This document shows positions 59,127 to 64,000 of a DNA stretch of 64,000 nucleotides, piece after piece. Position 1 is the first letter of the stretch. Each line of letters opens with the position of its first letter. The notes beneath the pieces are model-generated. The model searched no databases. It was not told where the DNA came from and saw only the letters and a list, made by a program, of their open reading frames with translations. The position numbers and the translations under genes were made by a program. Where the stretch lies: positions 60,845 to 124,844 of the forward strand of contig JAKCWW010000111.1 of NCBI GenBank assembly GCA_026260175.1, written 5' to 3'. The stretch comes from Reticulitermes lucifugus. Its lineage: Eukaryota; Arthropoda; Insecta; Blattodea; Rhinotermitidae.

Positions 59127-59393
59127 TGTGCATTTGGTGGTAAACTGAATAGTGAGAAAAATGCAGGGTGAAAGCAATATAAAATTAATAAGTGCCCAAC
59201 AGGCAAGAATAGTATATAAACACCAGAACATCAGGAGAAAGCTACTGAAAACCAACGCTTCAATATGGTTCAATAAGATCTGCAGAGCCGAGCATCTACA
59301 ACCGAAATACATCAACATCAGGATCAACGAAAACAACAGAAGGAGCCAAAGCACCAAACAGGCAGTGTGTGTGCATTTGTTGGTAAACTGAAT
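59127..59393. repeat. 24-bp direct repeats around a Penelope-type scrap
   Basis: TGTGCATTTGGTGGTAAACT plus GAAT (59127-59150) and the same with one change (59370-59393) match at 23 of 24 positions and flank 219 bases. They behave like a target duplication or a templated repair footprint. Confidence 0.75.
59154..59368 (+). pseudogene. Penelope-like element ORF fragment
   Basis: The frame 59152-59391 reads SAQQARIVYKHQNIRRKLLK, then TNASIWFNKICRAEHLQPK, YINIRINENNRRSQSTKQA and then leaves the homology exactly at the right-hand direct repeat. I recall the IWFNK.CR...L.PKYI.IKI.GN segment as the region N-terminal to the reverse transcriptase in Penelope-like elements, where it is followed by FRINQEIKFLYKKKQ.LN. 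The catalytic domain is absent. The frame itself is intact over 70 residues, so the fragment is relatively young. Confidence 0.55.
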
Positions 59394-59396
59394 GTT

Positions 59397-59762
59397 TTAG
59401 GCATTTAAACTCTCCCGTCTCCTTACACGATGGAAATGAAAGGCATTAAATAATAAAAATAATTGTAAGAGTGGAACTCTGCATTTAAATAGCTGAGATG
59501 GTAGAGGGCGTAAGGGAATGCTTAGATCGCCATAACTCTGTGAAGCACGAAGAACGCTGACTGAAGAAGAACAAGAAGAAGATGTAGTGATAGATATTGG
59601 TTCCCGGCTATGCCCGATCGTCCTTCTGTTGAGGTAGGCTCTGTGAAATATACAGCTTGAGAAGTAAAGAAAATAAGGTGATGGCAAGTAGCAACAGAGG
59701 AAATAAGTTGGGCATGTAGGCTGAATTCCTAGTCTTTCATTTGGAGGGCTACATTTTGACAA
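59397..59762 (-). other. Longest minus frame nearby, unrecognised
   Basis: A 121-codon minus frame (59397-59762) is cysteine- and serine-rich (CPTYFLCCYLPSP, TTSSSCSSSVSVL) without a known domain. The plus strand carries GAAGAACAAGAAGAAGATG low-complexity sequence, which explains the serine run. It is probably a repeat or chance. Confidence 0.2.
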
Positions 59763-59999
59763 AATTTAATAACGTTGGCATAGCTGCGATTGGTTAAAAA
59801 TTTTGTAGTTAAAGTAGGAAGGATTGCACGAAATTCGTATAAGCAGTATATAAAAATTTAGCAAGAGAAATAAATTGTGGTCAACAAAACTACTAAATGC
59901 CATATCTAGTTTTGTTGACGGCAAATTCTTTCTCTTGTTATTATATCAAACACAACGGGATGAAGAACGTAAAAAATTTAAACATTTAATTCCTACCTT

Positions 60000-60075
60000 A
60001 TACAGGACATAGTTTTACTCAATTATAAAGACCAACAAGTGAAGCTCGTTACAGAAATAATCGCTATTTATTTGG
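60000..60075 (-). repeat. Possible family G fragment, reverse
   Basis: TACAGAAATAATCGCTATTT is the reverse complement of the AAACAGCGATTATTTCT block of family G. Confidence 0.35.
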
Positions 60076-60364
60076 TCCTACAAAATATATGAATATAATC
60101 TGTGGGCCAAATGTGCTTATGCACATATTTAATACCAAACCGTCCAAGGTTCAAGTATCTATAACAGGACTATACACAAATTTGAATAGGCAGATATTTC
60201 TGCTCAAGACAAACTACGACTCTCGACGCCGTTTTAACTGCCCGCAACAGCCTGATCCTCATACAACATATAGACATACCATTCTGTCCCTTACATTGTA
60301 AAAATATGGGACTTAAATACACCTTTTAGCCAAAATACAGATGTTTTTAAGTTTCACATATCGT

Positions 60365-60452
60365 TACTTTGTGAGGAAAGTGACACAAGAAAAAACTTCC
60401 CACATTGATACTTCGCCAGGAAAGTGACACAAGACAAAAATTTCGTCCTGCT
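60365..60452. repeat. Two-unit 44-bp tandem duplication
   Basis: TACTTTGTGAGGAAAGTGAC / ACAAGA (60365 on) and TACTTCGCCAGGAAAGTGAC / ACAAGA (60409 on) are 44 bases apart. Related TGTCAC and TTGTGTCG words recur to 60830. Confidence 0.6.
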
Positions 60453-60454
60453 TT

Positions 60455-62280
60455 TTTCAATTTTCTGCACAGCAGAATATTTTAATTTTTATACAGGAAG
60501 GTGTCACAGGTTTAAATGCAAAAGATTCCGCTAGACTGCACAGGTGTCATTCTTCCCCTTGGTTGACTTTTAACACTGCGTATAAAAAAATGTTATTTCC
60601 TAGTTGAGTAACTGCTGTCTAAGTAGGAAATGCTGTTGGTTATCGCGCAAAAAGTCACATTTGCAGGTATGTCACTTTTTGATAGGAATGTAATTTGCTT
60701 TCATAGTTGTGTCTTTTATTTGTCTACGTATTTGGAATTGCGTCGCTTTATATGATTGACAGAGTAAGGCCTGTAATAAGTTACGTCACTTAACTGATTG
60801 GTATTTGGACTTGTGTCGTTTTTGATACGGTAATACCATTCTATTTTAAGAAATTCCACTCTGAAAGAAGTAAATTTTGAGTAGTTACTCTATTCTTTTA
60901 TTGTTTTCCGTCATGAATATCCATACCAAATTATTAGTAAATAAATTTAATAATAAATGCATTTATTAAATAAAAATATAATTCTTATTATTAATAAAAT
61001 TGGAAAGGGTGCAAATGTAACTTGGATCTGGAGGCATTTATGCATCAAAGGTTAATTCTTCCTATAAGAAAACGAAAAAAAGGATTTGCAAGAACAAGTA
61101 AAAAGCAATAACTTTCCCAGTAAGTGTAGAATTTGTGTATCTTGTTAAGAAAATATAACTTCTGAATTTTTTACAAGTTTTGTAATATTTAAAATTTAAT
61201 TTTTGCATTAATACGCTTTCACATTTGTCGTTAAAAATAATGCATTTACCAATAATAAAACTGTGTACAAATTACTTCCTTTTTAATTAATTTTATGTCC
61301 AATTTAATTTTCTTATTGCGTCGCAAATATGAATAAATTTCACCTACTCTGTACGAAAAGTGACAAACTCAAAGTATTTTTATAGTCTCCTTCTTCACTT
61401 GGCGCAATGCATTTTAATAATGCTTCAATGTAAAGTTTTTGAAACTTGTATTGGTGTAAATCTACAATCGTACTTACATATTAAGGCATGCTCTCTTTCA
61501 GGCGATACTGAAGCTGTCATCTCTTTACTATTTTCTTCTTCAATTCAATAAAACATTACTTTTCTTACTTGTATCACTTTTATCACGAAGGTGCGATATA
61601 TGTCCCATTATGATTTAAGTGGTTAGTAACGACACCCTGAATTCAAACTGCATAGCTACCAAATAGCAATTACTACACAGTTGTAAGTTCATGTAACTTA
61701 AGAAAATTATCTTAATCGACCAAGTTTATAAGAAGAATTTGTTTCGACTTTAGACATAGTTCACTGCACTAAACAATTTTCTTTGTATTGTCACTTGTTA
61801 ACACCACAGTAATAACCGATGCAATCAGCAGAACTACATTACTGGCGGAATGTGCCATATCAAGGAACAGACTGCAGGCTTCTCAACACAGACACTTTGC
61901 TCCGGTAGGTGTGTGGCGGTTCTGTGTATCGCTTTTCGTCATTCTTATTACGATTCTAGACTTTGTTGTTTTCTTTAGAGCCAACCTTTATTTATATCTA
62001 AATCTCACGAAATCCGCCACCACGCTGAGACGCCTCCGCTTTGGTAATCTTACTTTCTGTTCATTGTAATGCAAATTATCTGTCGAACATTCAGACAACA
62101 GGAAGATTCATATTTCCCCTTCTATTCAACACAATTTAACACAGAGTTGCGCGATTAACACGTGTTACGTTGTGTGCATACATGCAAATCAAGCTATATG
62201 CAAGCACAAATACATGTAAGAAGTGGTTTTGAAGATTACAGTCTTCTGAGATATGACGTCATATAGTCCGACAGTCACTT
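60455..62280. other. No recognised gene
   Basis: Very AT-rich at 60900-61350. Frames at 61360-61551 and 61788-62069 (plus) are unrecognised. Confidence 0.4.
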
Positions 62281-62283
62281 ATT

Positions 62284-62440
62284 CCTACCAGCGTTTCGGA
62301 GAAACGTATTTCTTACATCTTCAAGATACAAGACAAAGCCACGCAGATTACAAATTACTACCAGACTACACGGTGTCACATCCCAGAAGACAATAAGTCT
62401 AATATTTACCGTCACCGCCGTGAGAAACACAAAATGCATA
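62284..62440. repeat. Dispersed repeat family E, split and inverted
   Basis: 62284-62333 is half 2 in plus orientation (TACCAGCGTTTCGGAGAAAC ... CATCTTCAAGATACAAGA). 62357-62392 is half 1 in minus orientation (CCAGACTACACGGTGTCACA, TCCCAGAAGAC). In 11335-11416 and 40155-40255 both halves run plus. The 68-codon minus frame here gives the VFWDVTPCSLV reading. Confidence 0.65.
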
Positions 62441-63164
62441 ATAAGTATCTTTGATAATGTTGTCATTTCAATGTGTAGCAAATATGAATCTTCACCTCTG
62501 TGAAAACATCGATTTTCTTAAAATTTTGAATTGTTACTGTCTATAAGGGATAGTTAACTTAATAACGATCATACAACAAATCACGCAACTCAAGACCGTA
62601 AAAAGCAAGCACTTGTCAACCCCGCTGTGTCTAAGCACGAACACGTATAGGCCTAGGTCCGTGCGGCTGAGATATTCCTGTCCGACTGAGTCCAGAATAT
62701 CCGTAAAGATTCAAGGAATGTCCGAGACACTGAAGTGAATAACACCTCCAAACAAATCTACGCTAGTAGAAGTGGGATGTAGCAATTGTTACAGTGTACT
62801 CTGTGTAAGGGAGAGAGGTACGTAAGAGAGGGGAATTGTAGGGGAATAAAATCCCTGCTGCTCAAGATAATACAATAAATTCCAGTACAATGCAAAACCT
62901 TCCAAACAATACCTTCTTTCAGTAGGAAAAAGCAGCCGACTCCCCCAACTTATGTGAAGAGAAGGGCATCCTTGTCTGTCCAATCATTCGGACAACATAA
63001 ACACATCAAATTTTATAGATGTAAAAATTTCGAAAATTTATTACACACAGACTTAAAACTTATGTATAATTTTCATTGATCGATGCTATAAAGTTTAATT
63101 CATTTCTTATTCTTACTTCGGTAAACGTACGTATCACTTATTTCGGTATTAAAAAACTCTGAAC

Positions 63165-63260
63165 TGTGCTCATATTACATTTGTGTGTTTCGAATGATTC
63201 TCACAATAAACAGTGATTATTTCCGTAAAGAACATTACTCCTTGCGAAAACGACAAAGGG
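63165..63260 (+). repeat. Dispersed repeat family G copy
   Basis: TTTGTGTGTTTCGAATGATT, CTCACAATAAACAGTGATTA and TTTCCGTAAAGAACATTACT. This is the closest match to the family order at 34340. Confidence 0.55.
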
Positions 63261-63264
63261 TGAA

Positions 63265-63915
63265 AGCCTACAAACCATAAGAAAGCAATGCTATTTCGGT
63301 AGTCGGGGAGCGTTGGATAGCAAATTACATTCATTTCTATAATACCTTTGTGTAAGTGAGTAACTGATTGAGTGAGTCACCCAGGATTTTCACTTTCTCC
63401 GTGTGGTTCGCCCTGGGGCCGAAGAAGCTGCTGAGCATCGACTGTGTTCTTTACGACTTTCGAACTGAGGCTGAAGAAAGAGATGAACAATGAGAATATA
63501 ATACAATATAGCACAACCAGATGGCAGCAGTCCGATTTGTGAAAGCAATGCTTGTCAAGGACAGAAGAAAGAGCCTGAGGAGTAAAGCCTGACTATTATA
63601 GCAGCCTGTCACATGACGACCATGTGGCTGGTATGCACATATTACAATGATAAGCGTTCCGAATTTTAGTCTTCTGAAAATTGTGCGTTTATATACTGAA
63701 TAAGACTTAAACAATTCACAATATCTAAATTTCATAATAACTAAATTAGAAAAACTTTTCTTCAAATGCGGATAGTCGCTCAATTACTCCAGCAAATCCC
63801 AATTCTTGTGAAACCCCAAGGATCAGTACGCGATTTACAAAAGCCTGAACCTATTCTACCTTCAACCAGATGACTTAATTTCACAGCTCCTCTAATTTCA
63901 CTAGCCTAGCCCCTT
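63265..63915. other. No recognised feature
   Basis: A 110-codon minus frame (63451-63783) has no known motif. Confidence 0.4.
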
Positions 63916-63921
63916 AGCCGC

Positions 63922-64000
63922 CGATCCCAGTGGCCGAGCGGTCTAAGGCGTGGGTCTGCGGCAGCTCGCTTACTAGGATTGTGGGTTCGAATCCCACCGG
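63922..64000 (+). mobile_element. tRNA-Leu-headed SINE (family C), cut by window end
   Basis: GATCCCAGTGGCCGAGCGGT (A box TGGCCGAGCGG at 63931-63941), CTAAGGCGTGGGTCTGCGGC, then GTGGGTTCGAATCCCACCGG (B box GGTTCGAATCC at 63984-63994, perfect). The head is closest to tRNA-Leu in memory, but the anticodon arm is not preserved and copies at 22612 and 37042 continue into a SINE tail, so this is not called a tRNA gene. It has the best-preserved head in the window, so it may be a young copy. Confidence 0.8.

Noticed and set aside
63922-64000. Functional tRNA-Leu gene
   Set aside because: A and B boxes are excellent, but the anticodon arm does not fold as expected and two other copies (22612 and 37042, minus) continue into the same SINE tail.

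Overview
This 64-kb window is AT-rich, intron- or intergenic-type animal DNA in which I find no intact protein-coding gene. It reads as a large, repeat-loaded insect genome, most likely a cockroach or close polyneopteran relative. That assignment is inference from remembered repeat families (a tRNA-Leu-headed SINE, a repeat whose spurious translation reads VFWDVTPCSLV, and a non-LTR LINE with the RMRW-GHVA-MGEKRN C-terminal motif); no host gene confirms it. Open reading frames over 60 codons are scattered at about chance density. Those that carry recognisable protein similarity are decayed transposon pieces.

Layout. 1-5 kb: a reversed copy (about 1185-1345) and a forward copy (3405-3640) of SINE family A in otherwise featureless DNA. 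5-7 kb: a hammerhead-like core, a hAT transposase remnant (5505-5790), a Penelope-like terminal repeat (6187-6560) and a LINE reverse-transcriptase scrap. 9-18 kb: an 11-unit, about 43-bp minisatellite (11936-12405), several SINE fragments, a hairpin (15824-15976) and a second copy of the Penelope-like terminal repeat (17480-17830). 18-26 kb: the most layered part. A 41-bp minisatellite (21209-21375 and 23280-23636) is split by a ZMYM/DUF4371-type hAT remnant, which is itself split by a tRNA-derived SINE (22612-22868). 26-46 kb: microsatellites, SINE family B scraps, two hammerhead-like cores (29601-29779), a SINE with an internal deletion and a clear target duplication (37027-37255), and a 52-bp minisatellite. 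46-51 kb: a second, longer hAT remnant of the same family as the one at 5.5 kb (47080-48440). 51-64 kb: a GT/GTAT microsatellite with a 50-N assembly gap, a strong short hairpin (53044-53110), a rearranged LINE C-terminus (minus strand, 54438-54700), a 0.7-kb inverted repeat with a hammerhead-like core in each arm (56129-56823), a Penelope-type ORF scrap between 24-bp direct repeats (59127-59393), a split and inverted repeat (62284-62395), and the start of another tRNA-headed SINE that runs off the window end.

How it fits together. The only shared theme is retro- and DNA-transposon decay. The recurring CUGANGA - stem II - GAAAC - GUH layout, flanked by a short closing stem I, occurs in seven places, several within diverged terminal or inverted repeats. 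This matches the known association of hammerhead ribozymes with Penelope-like elements and is the most interesting signal here. Positions of dispersed-repeat copies were found by eye and are accurate to about 10-20 bases unless stated.
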